Source: a virus. From it: a stretch of DNA of 23,284 nucleotides. Shown here one piece after another: positions 6,673 to 15,263 of this stretch; the first letter of the stretch is position 1; each line of letters begins with the position of its first letter. The stretch covers positions 1 to 23,284 of the IMG/VR virus record IMGVR_UViG_3300046167_000731. One strand, 5' to 3'. Made by a program: the position numbers and the translations under genes. The notes below the pieces were generated by a model. The model made no database searches. It saw nothing but the letters and a program-made list of their open reading frames with translations, and was not told where the DNA came from.

Positions 6673-6966
6673 ATGAAACTCTTTAAAAATAAAGACTTTG
6701 TGGTCGTTGATCCCGGCACAGACGCTTACGATCACTTCATCAAGCAGGGCTACAAAGAAGATAAAAAAGTTGCTGCGAAAGAGAGAGCGGAAGATCCTTA
6801 TCGCCAAGAGGGCGACCTTATCGATATTGATGCGCTGAACAAAGTGCAGATCGAAGACATGGCCCGCCAAGAGTTTGGCGTTGAGATGGATCGCCGTTGG
6901 TCACTACCCCGCATGAAAGAACAGTTAGCTGGATTGTTTGCGAAGGCTGAAAAAGAGGAAGAGTGA
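6673..6966 (+). CDS. Hypothetical protein with a SAP/LEM-like C-terminal helix pair
   Basis: The start MKLFKNKDFVVV has AGGAG upstream. The frame opens earlier (6526) but that part lies in the capsid gene and the terminator. The 97-aa protein has a beta-like N-terminus, an acidic middle, and a C-terminal segment LNKVQIEDMARQEFGVEMD followed by RRWSLPRMKEQLAGLF. This resembles the short helix-extended-helix (SAP/LEM/Rho-N-like) motifs found at the ends of small phage head proteins. It is the first gene after the capsid terminator and could be a head completion or decoration protein; this is inference. Confidence 0.75.
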   Translation: MKLFKNKDFVVVDPGTDAYDHFIKQGYKEDKKVAAKERAEDPYRQEGDLIDIDALNKVQIEDMARQEFGVEMDRRWSLPRMKEQLAGLFAKAEKEEE

Positions 6967-7328
6967 TGGCTGCCGGAAATTTTGATTTTGTATGTGAGCA
7001 AGGCGCTACTTTTAAGCACACGATTACATATAAGGATTCCAACGACACGGCAATTAACTTAGCCGGATATTCTATCCGAATGGACGTTAGATATGCAAAA
7101 ACAAAGAACGCCGATGCAGTGGTGCAGTTAAATGCCAGTAATTCAAGAGCCACGGTACTCAACGCGTCTGAGGGTAAAATCCAACTTTTAATTTCTTCAG
7201 TTGATACCACTTCTCTTCAACCTGGCGAATATTTTTACGACTTAGAAATTGAAAACTCCACAACACCTCCGGTGGTCGAAAGAATTTTGGAAGGTTTATT
7301 CACCGTTGATGGCGAGGTCACAGGATGA
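6966..7328 (+). CDS. Beta-sandwich virion protein, BppU-N-like
   Basis: The 120-aa protein starts at ATG 6966, overlapping the preceding stop (TGATG). The pattern CEQGATFKHTITYKDSNDT, INLAGYSIRMDVR, then TSLQPGEYFYDLEIEN and RILEGLFTVDGEVTG is the compact beta-sandwich seen at the N-terminus of baseplate upper or fibre-anchoring proteins and in many stand-alone phage proteins. It overlaps the next gene by four bases (ATGA) and heads the fibre cassette, so it probably anchors or adapts fibres. The family link is from memory of the pattern and is moderately certain. Confidence 0.75.
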   Translation: MAAGNFDFVCEQGATFKHTITYKDSNDTAINLAGYSIRMDVRYAKTKNADAVVQLNASNSRATVLNASEGKIQLLISSVDTTSLQPGEYFYDLEIENSTTPPVVERILEGLFTVDGEVTG

Positions 7329-7579
7329 CAGCCAACACTGTAACGGTTGAAGACAAAAGAAATAACGTAACCGTTAGTGAGAGCGGAATAAAAGTTGTTG
7401 TTGCTGACACTGAACTCAAGGTCGTTACCGTTGGGGTTCAAGGGCCAGCCGGATCGCAAGAAATTGCCGGGAAGGTCGTCGAACCCAGCCCCAGTTTGAA
7501 CGGCGGCGAGTTCTTAATTTATGACGCAACCGATGATCGGTTTGAATTTGTAACAGCGCTGGACGGCGGCGTAATCTAA
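7325..7579 (+). CDS. Small fibre-associated protein with a GxxGPAG segment
   Basis: This 84-aa protein is mostly beta-strand-like valine-rich sequence (NTVTVEDKRNNVTVSESG, VVVADTELKVVTVGVQGPAG), with a short collagen-like GVQGPAG, and ends FVTALDGGVI. Proteins of this size and pattern follow the BppU-N-like gene in many phages, probably as a trimeric fibre linker. It is translationally coupled to the preceding gene through ATGA. The role is inferred from position and composition. Confidence 0.72.
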   Translation: MTANTVTVEDKRNNVTVSESGIKVVVADTELKVVTVGVQGPAGSQEIAGKVVEPSPSLNGGEFLIYDATDDRFEFVTALDGGVI

Positions 7580-7590
7580 AGGAGCTTTAA

Positions 7591-8835
7591 ATGGCCAATA
7601 CCATCAAAATTAAGCGCCGTACAAGTGGTACGGCTGCCCCAAGCACATCTGACATCAGCCAAGGTGAATTGGCTTTTGTAGAGGCTTCCCAGAAGCTTTA
7701 TTACCGGGACGCCTCTGACAACATTCGAGAGATTGGCGGATCGGGCGCATTCTTGAAGTCGAATGAAAACGACACGATGGATGGTGACCTCACAGTTACC
7801 GGCGCATTGGTTGTGCAAGGCACCACCACAACGGTTGATAGCACCACGGTGTCAATCGCTGATGCGAATATGGAATTGGCATCGAGCAACAACAACGATG
7901 GGTCTAACGGCGTAACTACTGACGCGGTGGATTTTGGTGTTTACGGTAATTTCAATAAAGATCCTGGCTCGGCTAACACGACTGCATATGGCGGTTTTTT
8001 CCGCGATGCTAGCGACAGCGGTAAATTCAAGTTTTACACTGGGCTAGAAGCTGAACCGACCTCTACAGTCAACACCTCTGGCACTGGATATGCAGCGGCT
8101 ACAGTGGTTGCTGGAACTTTTGAGGGTGACCTAGCCGGATCACCCACAATCACCGCTGCAACGGTTGCTACAAGCCTCGATATGAACGGCACAGAGCTTA
8201 TTCTGGATGTTGATGGTGATACATCGATCACCGCTGACACAGATGATCAGATCGACATTAAGATTGGTGGAGCCGATGAAATCAACATCACTTCAACGGT
8301 CATCCAGCCAGCCACAAATGGCGGCATGTCGCTTGGCTCTTCTGGTAATAGGTTTTCAAATATTTATGCCTCGGGCACATCCTTTTTAAGCAGTGCCTCA
8401 ATCGGCGGTGGTGCAATTCAAAACACGACAATCGGTGCTCTCGTCCCAAATACGGGTGCGTTCACTAGCGTCAGCGCATCTAGCCAGATCACATCTACGC
8501 TAGCAACTGGCACTGCGCCAATGGTTGTCGCTTCGACTACAGCGGTCAGCAACTTAAACGCCGATATGCTGGATGGGCAACATGCTCCAAGTGGCACAAT
8601 TGTTGGTACGTCAGACACACAAACGCTGACAAACAAGACTTTGACCAGTGCGGTGATGACAACACCACAGATCAACGACACATCTGCCAATCATCAGTAT
8701 GTGTTTGGGGTTTCTGAGTTGGCGGCTGATCGGACTGTTACGCTTCCGCTTCTGACCGGCAATGATACTTTTGTTTTTGCCAATCACACACAAACGCTGG
8801 ATAACAAAACCATCGACTGTGGAACCTTCTCATAA
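7591..8835 (+). CDS. Tail fibre protein, 414 aa
   Basis: The gene has AAGGAG upstream. The N-terminus (IKIKRRTSGTAAPSTSDIS, QGELAFVEASQKLYYRD) is the short module found at the start of many marine phage fibres, similar in pattern to the major tropism determinant N-terminal domain. The rest is Ser/Thr/Ala/Gly-rich beta-repeat sequence, with a DGDLTVTGALVVQG strand repeat near residue 65, LNADMLDGQHAPSGTIV near 320 and a TQTLTNKTL / TQTLDNKTI pair flanking the C-terminus. Such sequences form trimeric beta-helical fibres. The N-terminal module is paralogous to that of the 1544-aa fibre at 9262, so both probably dock on the same virion partner. Confidence 0.88.
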   Translation: MANTIKIKRRTSGTAAPSTSDISQGELAFVEASQKLYYRDASDNIREIGGSGAFLKSNENDTMDGDLTVTGALVVQGTTTTVDSTTVSIADANMELASSNNNDGSNGVTTDAVDFGVYGNFNKDPGSANTTAYGGFFRDASDSGKFKFYTGLEAEPTSTVNTSGTGYAAATVVAGTFEGDLAGSPTITAATVATSLDMNGTELILDVDGDTSITADTDDQIDIKIGGADEINITSTVIQPATNGGMSLGSSGNRFSNIYASGTSFLSSASIGGGAIQNTTIGALVPNTGAFTSVSASSQITSTLATGTAPMVVASTTAVSNLNADMLDGQHAPSGTIVGTSDTQTLTNKTLTSAVMTTPQINDTSANHQYVFGVSELAADRTVTLPLLTGNDTFVFANHTQTLDNKTIDCGTFS

Positions 8836-9284
8836 TGTCAGAAAATACCCCGGATCTGGCAATTTTGAGAAATCAACTCGCGTATCAAAATGAATATGCC
8901 AACGTGCAAGGCGAAGTGACCGGCGAATTTGTTGGTCGTTTCATCGAGGCTGAGTCAAAGTACAAACTTTTGGAGAAGGCACAGGTTTCTTTACAAGAAA
9001 GTTTGTCTGCATATCAAAAAAAGAACCAAGAATTAAAGCAAGATTTCGATCAACTCAAAGCAGAGTTAGAGGCTGCTAAGACAAATATCGATGCTTTTGA
9101 AACACAAAACAACGACTTTAGAAACGAGGTAAATGAGCTTCGTGAAAAGAAACAAATAGTTACAAAGCAGAGACAAGAAGCCCAAGAGCTTGCGGGCAAA
9201 TATCTTGAAGAAATTACTGACCTCAAATTGAAGCTTGAGGAAAAAGTGAAGGGGCCAAAGCGTGGTAAACGTAGTCAAACATAG
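8835..9284 (+). CDS. Coiled-coil protein encoded between two fibres
   Basis: The 149-aa protein begins at an ATG sharing one base with the preceding stop (TAATG). From about residue 40 to 140 it is an uninterrupted, charged heptad-like helix (KYKLLEKAQVSLQESLSAYQ, then a FDQLKAELEAAK region and ITDLKLKLEEKV), ending in a basic tail KGPKRGKRSQT. This is a clear coiled coil with no catalytic motif. It may be a fibre shaft, oligomerisation partner or fibre chaperone. It overlaps the next gene by 23 bases. The exact role is unknown. Confidence 0.82.
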   Translation: MSENTPDLAILRNQLAYQNEYANVQGEVTGEFVGRFIEAESKYKLLEKAQVSLQESLSAYQKKNQELKQDFDQLKAELEAAKTNIDAFETQNNDFRNEVNELREKKQIVTKQRQEAQELAGKYLEEITDLKLKLEEKVKGPKRGKRSQT

Positions 9285-12200
9285 ACGAAGTAGTTCGACG
9301 GGCGAAACTCCCAGCGCTTCAGATTTAGAAGTCGGAGAAATCGCTCTCAACACCGCTGACGCTAAGTTGTTCATCAAACACACTGACGGCGTTGTCTATG
9401 AAATTTCTGGCGGTGGCGCTGGATCTTTGTCTGCGATGACAGATACCACAATTACTTCTCTAGGCGATGGCGAGTTACTTGTTTATGACACCACTAGCAG
9501 TAAGTGGATTAACCAAACGCTTTCAGAGGCTGGCATTGCCCCGGTCGCCTCACCTGGGCTGACCGGAACACCTACTGCGCCAACGGCTAGCGCGGCAACA
9601 AACAGCACCCAGATCGCCACGACTGCCTATGTGACTACAGCGGTTTCTAATCTGGTTGATAGCGCTCCAGGTGCGCTGAACACCCTCAATGAGCTAGCAG
9701 CGGCTTTAGGGGATGATGCTAATTTCAGTACTACTGTAACTAATTCAATTGCTACCAAACTGCCTTTAGCTGGCGGGACTATGACTGGCAAATTAACTTT
9801 GACAGCCGGTGATGATGATGGAGCATCTCCTAATCCAGCTTTAGAAATTACAAACGGTACTGTTTATATATCCCACGATGAGGCTACGATCATTTTTGAT
9901 GAAGGTCAGAAGATGATCACGACTAATGACGGTAACGGTAACTTTAGTATTATAGGTGGCGCAGATGACGATGGAGTACACGTTGATAGTGTAAGCGGCA
10001 CGTCTGGTTTAGCCAGAATGACTCTAGATAGTGATGGAGCAGATGGCGTAATTTATCATGCGGTTGGGCCTAGACGATCTGGAGGGTCAGCCGCTAACTT
10101 AACTCATGCATTAAGAATTGCTAATAATTCTACAACAGGCCTCACATGGATTACTGGTAGCGCCACCTTTCCAGGCAGTCTTACTAGCACAACATCTACC
10201 ATTTTCCACGACAACTACCACCCCAATGCAGACAAATGGACTACAGCCCGTACATTATCCCTGACAGGAGATGTCACTGGCTCTGTAAGCTGGGATGGTT
10301 CTGGAAATGCTTCACTAGCTGCTACGGTGGCGAATGACAGTCATACTCATGTTTTTGGAAATATTACTTCAACATCTTTGTCTTCCTCTAGTAATTTAGA
10401 CGATTACACTACTAGAGCATTAGCGCATTGGGGATCTTCTAACCCATCTAATAGTCCATCTGCATATGGCGCTATGTTTGTAATCCCAGATGGTAACCAA
10501 CCCCAACAGCTAGTACAGACATACGGCGGGGCGGCTAACAAAGTTTCACTGTACGGTAGACGTAAAACTAGCGGCACATGGGATACGAGTTGGACACAAT
10601 ATTTTAGTGACCATTATCATCCCAACGCCGACAAGTGGACTACATCCCGCACATTAACTCTCTCAGGGGAAGCATCTGGTAGCGTGTCTTGGGATGGTTC
10701 AGCTAATGCTACGCTAAGTGTAACCCTAAATGATAGCGCCTTAGATGATCAATACGTTACTGTTGGTGCAAGACACACAGGCAATGCAGATAGTCTAGTC
10801 CAAACATCTAAGGCCAGTATCCGTATCTGGGATGTTTCTACGGCTACTGACGATCCGTCAGGCGCAACTGATGGCTTAATATTAAGCGCAGGATGGGACA
10901 GTTCCAGTTGGGGTATTCAGCAATACCACGATTTTCACAGTAACGATCTCTATTTACGTTCCAAGAATAATAACAGCATGACATCTTGGGATCGTGTTTT
11001 CCATGATACTTACCACCCCAACGCTGACACCTTAACAACTGCACGAACCATCAACGGCGTATCGTTTGACGGTTCTGCGAATGTCACAATAGCTGACAGT
11101 ACCAAACTGCCTTTAGCTGGCGGGACTATGACGGGTACGCTTACATTAGGCAGCAACCCATCTAATGCAGGAGAGTTACGTTTAAATGACACTTCAACAA
11201 CAGCATATACTGTAGCCTTTAAAGGAACAGGAACCAGAGGTTATGCATTTGAGGGTAGCGCTTCTAGTGCTGATTATAACACAACCTTTTCTAACGCAGG
11301 AACAGGGGATCATAACGTAAACATTAATGGTCATTTAGGTATTGGCGGCACAGCAACAGATGCAAACTGGAGTGATGCAACGTATGGCAATACAGAAGTT
11401 TCTATAGATGGTGGTGGTGGCTATGGTGTTTTACACTTTAGAGGTGATGGCGCTGGAAGCTCAGAAACTCGCTATTCTGTAGGTGTAGGCGATGGCATTT
11501 TCTACATGGCATATGATGATAATGATGGCGTCCATAGAGTAAAGGTAAATACATCTCACCAACTTATAGTTAATGAAACTAGCGGTGGCAGTGGGGAGAA
11601 AAGAGTATTCCACGATGGCTATCACCCCAACGCAGATACGCTAACAACTGCAAGAACCATTAATGGAGTATCGTTTAACGGATCTGCTAATATCACTGTA
11701 GCTGACAGCACTAAGCTGCCATTGAGTGGCGGTACTATGACGGGCGAATTGCAACTAAATGCTCGTCTTGATGTTGGTGATGGCTCAAGCGCAGATACTG
11801 AAATCAGAGTTTACAAATCTGATAACAACGTCAGCGATCACATTCAGTTTTACAACGGCACAACCCGTGTAGGTGAGATTGGTTGTGAAGATACAACGTG
11901 GCTGCGTATTAACCAAGAGACTAACAAAAACATTTATACGCCCAGATATATACGAGCGGATGCGGGCTTTTTTGTTGATAGTACTGCAAAAGGCATAAAC
12001 GGGTCAGGAAACTTTATTGGCGGCACAATTACGGGTGCGTCGGATGCGAATGTAAGCAATTGGGATACGGCTTACACTACTGCTAACGCTGCTTTACCAA
12101 AAGCTGGCGGTGCTATGACGGGAAGCTTGAAAATTGACACAGACAATCAACAAAATGGTGCCTTACACATTGAAAACAATGTTACAGATACCAACAATGA

Positions 12201-13896
12201 CTTTTACTTCGCGCAAGAGATTATACAAACTCTAAGTGGGTCACAGGCAGCAACAGGAGATCGTGAGCAAGGCGGGATCTACATGGACATTAACTCTACC
12301 AACACTGGTGGAGATACGTCACAAGAACATCGTGCATACGGTATATACCTTGATATGGACAGCACGGGTGACGCTGACAATGTTACGGGTATTTATTCCA
12401 ACGTAGTTGCTACCCCAACAACAGGCACAACATCAAATGTATGGGCTGGTTATTTTTGGGCAGAGGACAACGGCGGTGCTGGTAGTGTCAGCAACGTGCA
12501 TGGCATACAATCTTTTGCATATTCTGATAATAGCAACTCTGACACCGACAATATGTACGGGGGGTATTTCAAAGTTTATAATGCCGCTGACAGTGCTGCT
12601 ATTGGTCAGGCTCATGGCGTTTACTCTGAAGTAGAAATAACGGCTGGAAGTGGCGATATATACGGAAATACTTACGTTTATCGTGCGGAGCTTGATAACA
12701 ACGCTGGCGAACAGTCCAACAGTACATATCTTTATTACGGCAACTACGCGGGAACTTTACCGTCAACAGCTTGGGGCGTTTACATTGTAGACACGGTAGA
12801 CAACTACTTTGCTGGAAGCTTGCAGATCGGCGATAAAATTGCCCACGCAGGCGATACTGACACCTATTTCCAATTTCATGGCGCAAACCTAGCTCGTATG
12901 GTTCTTGCTGGTGCAGAAGTGCAGGAGTGGGGCGCTAACTACACTCTTTTTAGTGACAGTGATCAAGTAAGACTAGGCAGTGGCTCAGACTTCCGAATGT
13001 ATTTTGATGGCACTAACACTTATTTTCGCAACTATGCTCATGCCGGTGGTAATATTTACTTCCAAGGTGAGGATACAGAAGGCACTAATCATGGCTTAGT
13101 TAATATGCGCTGTGATACTTCTTCCCCGTATGTGCAACTACTCCAAAACGGCGGGGAACGCCTACGCACTCTATCTGGCGGGGTGGGTGTAACGGGGCTG
13201 ACTGTTGGTGACGTTGATGCCACTCCGCATAATCCTAGCGGCTTGCAAGTCAGCATGAGCAGTGACGAAAAGATAGTGCTGTCAGGCTCAAGCCAACCTT
13301 ACATTCGCTGGCAAGAAGGCACTGCTGATAGGGCATATATTCGCTGGAGTAGTGGTGGCTCTTTAGACTTCCGCAATCAAGAAAATGGTCATTTTAAGTT
13401 TCAATCAACCGTAGATGGTCAGGCTTCTAGATTAATTCTGCTAAGAAACGACACCACAACTGTAAGTGGCAATGAATTAGGCTCTATCAACTTTGGTCAC
13501 ACAGATGGAGACCCTGATTATCCAACTCAGACTATATCTCAGTTGCCTGCTCGCATCCTTGCTGAAGCAACTGAAACTACTGGTTCTGGCGATGACGGTG
13601 CAAGGCTACGGTTTTTTGTCAAAGCGACAAATGCAAACAAAGATACTAACAGCGTTGAGGCTCTGCGAATAGATCAAAACAAAGCGGTAACTTTTTACGG
13701 AAATGCAATTTTTAATGGCACAGTAACAGGCATATCCGCTGGTGCTGAAGATGATATTTTCTGGGAAAACAACCAAGCTGTTACTTCAAACTATACAATT
13801 ACAAATAACAAAAACGCTATGTCGGCAGGGCCGATTACAATTAACAGTGGTGTTACTGTTACGGTCGGGGATGGGGAAGCTTGGACGGTGGTGTAA
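9262..13896 (+). CDS. Very long repeat-bearing tail fibre, 1544 aa
   Basis: The GTG start has AAGGGG about nine bases upstream and lies inside the coiled-coil gene. The N-terminal module (VVKHRRSSSTGETPSASD, EVGEIALNTADAKLFIK) is related to that of the 7591 fibre. Next comes a phage fibre repeat region (GLTGTPTAPTASAATNS, TTAYVTTAVSNLV, KLPLAGGTMTG), four copies of a segment with YHPNAD plus TT(A/S)RT near residues 315, 450, 582 and 785, and a further LPxxGGxMTG series. The C-terminal part holds a different beta-rich region (YGIYLDMDSTGDADNVTG) and ends TINSGVTVTVGDGEAWTVV. No S74 intramolecular chaperone is visible at the C-terminus. It is probably the main host-contact fibre. It is intact over 4.6 kb. 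Confidence 0.93.
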   Translation: MVNVVKHRRSSSTGETPSASDLEVGEIALNTADAKLFIKHTDGVVYEISGGGAGSLSAMTDTTITSLGDGELLVYDTTSSKWINQTLSEAGIAPVASPGLTGTPTAPTASAATNSTQIATTAYVTTAVSNLVDSAPGALNTLNELAAALGDDANFSTTVTNSIATKLPLAGGTMTGKLTLTAGDDDGASPNPALEITNGTVYISHDEATIIFDEGQKMITTNDGNGNFSIIGGADDDGVHVDSVSGTSGLARMTLDSDGADGVIYHAVGPRRSGGSAANLTHALRIANNSTTGLTWITGSATFPGSLTSTTSTIFHDNYHPNADKWTTARTLSLTGDVTGSVSWDGSGNASLAATVANDSHTHVFGNITSTSLSSSSNLDDYTTRALAHWGSSNPSNSPSAYGAMFVIPDGNQPQQLVQTYGGAANKVSLYGRRKTSGTWDTSWTQYFSDHYHPNADKWTTSRTLTLSGEASGSVSWDGSANATLSVTLNDSALDDQYVTVGARHTGNADSLVQTSKASIRIWDVSTATDDPSGATDGLILSAGWDSSSWGIQQYHDFHSNDLYLRSKNNNSMTSWDRVFHDTYHPNADTLTTARTINGVSFDGSANVTIADSTKLPLAGGTMTGTLTLGSNPSNAGELRLNDTSTTAYTVAFKGTGTRGYAFEGSASSADYNTTFSNAGTGDHNVNINGHLGIGGTATDANWSDATYGNTEVSIDGGGGYGVLHFRGDGAGSSETRYSVGVGDGIFYMAYDDNDGVHRVKVNTSHQLIVNETSGGSGEKRVFHDGYHPNADTLTTARTINGVSFNGSANITVADSTKLPLSGGTMTGELQLNARLDVGDGSSADTEIRVYKSDNNVSDHIQFYNGTTRVGEIGCEDTTWLRINQETNKNIYTPRYIRADAGFFVDSTAKGINGSGNFIGGTITGASDANVSNWDTAYTTANAALPKAGGAMTGSLKIDTDNQQNGALHIENNVTDTNNDFYFAQEIIQTLSGSQAATGDREQGGIYMDINSTNTGGDTSQEHRAYGIYLDMDSTGDADNVTGIYSNVVATPTTGTTSNVWAGYFWAEDNGGAGSVSNVHGIQSFAYSDNSNSDTDNMYGGYFKVYNAADSAAIGQAHGVYSEVEITAGSGDIYGNTYVYRAELDNNAGEQSNSTYLYYGNYAGTLPSTAWGVYIVDTVDNYFAGSLQIGDKIAHAGDTDTYFQFHGANLARMVLAGAEVQEWGANYTLFSDSDQVRLGSGSDFRMYFDGTNTYFRNYAHAGGNIYFQGEDTEGTNHGLVNMRCDTSSPYVQLLQNGGERLRTLSGGVGVTGLTVGDVDATPHNPSGLQVSMSSDEKIVLSGSSQPYIRWQEGTADRAYIRWSSGGSLDFRNQENGHFKFQSTVDGQASRLILLRNDTTTVSGNELGSINFGHTDGDPDYPTQTISQLPARILAEATETTGSGDDGARLRFFVKATNANKDTNSVEALRIDQNKAVTFYGNAIFNGTVTGISAGAEDDIFWENNQAVTSNYTITNNKNAMSAGPITINSGVTVTVGDGEAWTVV
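9754..9785 (+). repeat. 32-bp perfect direct repeat inside the long fibre gene, copy 1
   Basis: The 32 bases beginning ACCAAACTGCCTTTAGCTGG are repeated exactly at 11101-11132. They encode the TKLPLAGGTMT segment. Perfect nucleotide identity over 1.3 kb distance suggests recent duplication or gene conversion and offers a recombination point. Confidence 0.9.
11101..11132 (+). repeat. 32-bp perfect direct repeat, copy 2
   Basis: This is identical to 9754-9785. Related but diverged versions encoding KLPLSGGTMTG and LPKAGGAMTG lie near 11713 and 12096. Confidence 0.9.
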
Positions 13897-14120
13897 TGGC
13901 TGATATTTATCTTTCATCAGATCACGGGCTTCAATGGGGCAACGTAACTCTGACGCCGCGAGAACTTGCAGACAATATTTTGGGCATTGATCTTGTAAAC
14001 GGCTTGTTGGTTTTCGACGCGGTTAAGATCGTTAACTCTCCAGATCGTGAGTACATTACGGATAGCAGAGGGGTTAGGCACATGCTGATTGATCTTGCTG
14101 AGAGGGTTTTAGGCGAATGA
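13896..14120 (+). CDS. Small hypothetical protein in the fibre cassette
   Basis: The ATG shares one base with the long-fibre stop (TAATG). The 74-aa product begins MADIYLSSDHGLQWGNVTLT and ends MLIDLAERVLGE; it looks like a compact alpha/beta protein. It is coupled to both neighbours (ATGA overlap at 14117). I do not recognise a family. Its place directly after the fibre suggests a fibre assembly or tail-tip role. Confidence 0.75.
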   Translation: MADIYLSSDHGLQWGNVTLTPRELADNILGIDLVNGLLVFDAVKIVNSPDREYITDSRGVRHMLIDLAERVLGE

Positions 14121-14497
14121 GTACATTAAAAGTAAACACTATAGAAGAAGCGACCTCAAACGGTCGTGATTTCTACTTTATACGGGTATGGGTAAACTAC
14201 AGCAATCTTTCTAGCGTTAATACAATTCGGGCAGAAAAAGGAGTTTCATCTGTTTCAGACACAGGCACTGGTGCATTTCAAGTAAATTTTGACACAGCAT
14301 TTGCTAACGCATTTTATGCGACCGCTGGAATGAACGGAGACAATGGCTCTAGTACAAACAACGCTGCAATTTCATACAATACTGGTTCAGGTGCAAATGG
14401 GAATACAACAACCTTCCGACGATTTTCAGCGGAAAACGTAGACTCAGGGATGTCAGACTATACCAACAACACAATTTTATTCAGCGGTGATCAATGA
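14117..14497 (+). CDS. Tail-tip / fibre protein of the MSxLKxN type, paralogue A
   Basis: The 126-aa protein has an N-terminus MSTLKVNTIEEATSNGRDF and a core RVWVNY...GVSSVSDTGTGAFQVNFDTAFANA. This is a beta-rich module common at the ends of marine phage fibres. It aligns by eye with the protein at 14895 (RAWVNF...GVSSITDLGTGRYQVNYSTTLSTA), so the two are paralogues separated by one gene. It is linked to its neighbours by ATGA-type overlaps. Probable receptor-binding tip subunit; inference. Confidence 0.8.
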   Translation: MSTLKVNTIEEATSNGRDFYFIRVWVNYSNLSSVNTIRAEKGVSSVSDTGTGAFQVNFDTAFANAFYATAGMNGDNGSSTNNAAISYNTGSGANGNTTTFRRFSAENVDSGMSDYTNNTILFSGDQ

Positions 14498-14898
14498 TGA
14501 CAGAACATACAAAATATCGTGTAATATTTGATGACCCTGATGCTCTTGATGAGTCAACTAAAGTGCTTGTTCCTTCGCAAAACTGGTTAGATGAAGCTAT
14601 GGCTGGTAACTTGCCGCCCATCTGGGTTTATTGGCAGCTTCAAGACGATGAGCAGCAAGCCATTAAAGAAGGGCGTCATAGCACGTTTCAGCACGATCCA
14701 GACAAACATGCCTTGCAGTGGACTGCTACACGCATTGGCCCTTTAACGGAAGAAGAAGCTATGGAATATTTGTGCATGAAAGACTTGCCTCGCAAGTGTT
14801 GGGCAGAAGAACACAACCGCCCAATGTTTAAAATTGTGCGTACAGAGGAAGTGCCAAGCGATAGGCAGTTTAGAAATGCTTGGGAGATGGCGGCATGA
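14494..14898 (+). CDS. Fibre-cassette protein ending in a DRxFRNAW motif
   Basis: The product of about 134 aa ends with EVPSDRQFRNAWEMAA. A D-R-x-F-R-N-A-W element is a landmark I know from fibre-assembly-type phage proteins, where it is normally followed by a helical region starting with conserved Val/Asp/Lys residues; here the protein stops four residues after the motif. The gene at 15264 contains the matching continuation (FREAW followed by VISVNLEKAKEIWRDKI). The body (WVYWQLQDDEQQAIKEG region) is not recognised. A role as fibre assembly factor is tentative. Confidence 0.75.
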   Translation: MMTEHTKYRVIFDDPDALDESTKVLVPSQNWLDEAMAGNLPPIWVYWQLQDDEQQAIKEGRHSTFQHDPDKHALQWTATRIGPLTEEEAMEYLCMKDLPRKCWAEEHNRPMFKIVRTEEVPSDRQFRNAWEMAA

Positions 14899-15239
14899 GT
14901 ATATTAAAGGCAAATGCATTACAGGATACAAGTGGTAACGGGCTTTACCCCGCTAGGGCTTGGGTAAATTTTAAAGGCACAGGAACTGTATCCATTTATG
15001 AGGATGGTGGTGTTTCAAGTATAACTGACTTGGGCACAGGAAGATATCAAGTGAACTACTCAACCACCCTTTCAACCGCAAACCCTGCGCCTGTTACAAC
15101 TGCAAACTATGCCAACGCAGGTGCATCTGTTTGGGCAGACGCTTATAGCCTAAGTTCATCCTCCTTTAGAACTTTAGTTAAGTCAGATGCCAATCAGACC
15201 CTTGACGCTTACGCTTTATATGCTGTGGCTACAGCATGA
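14895..15239 (+). CDS. Tail-tip / fibre protein of the MSxLKxN type, paralogue B
   Basis: The start is the ATG at 14895, overlapping the preceding stop by four bases. The 114-aa product begins MSILKANALQDTSGNG and has a core ARAWVNFKGTGTVSIYEDGG followed by VSSITDLGTGRYQVNYSTTL, then a Ser-rich end. It is a clear paralogue of the 14117 product, diverged mainly in the C-terminal half. Two versions of the same tip module suggest duplication followed by divergence of receptor specificity. Confidence 0.82.
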   Translation: MSILKANALQDTSGNGLYPARAWVNFKGTGTVSIYEDGGVSSITDLGTGRYQVNYSTTLSTANPAPVTTANYANAGASVWADAYSLSSSSFRTLVKSDANQTLDAYALYAVATA

Positions 15240-15263
15240 CATTAGCTAATCTAGGAGAGAAAA

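Noticed and set aside
12599-12886. 95-aa minus-strand frame inside the long fibre gene
   Set aside because: It is antisense to a clearly coding repeat-rich fibre, with no ribosome site or recognisable protein pattern.
9262-13896. CRISPR-like or retroelement-type template repeats in the long fibre gene
   Set aside because: The repeats are in-frame protein repeats of varied spacing with no uniform spacers, and no reverse transcriptase gene is present, so neither a CRISPR array nor a diversity-generating retroelement is supported.
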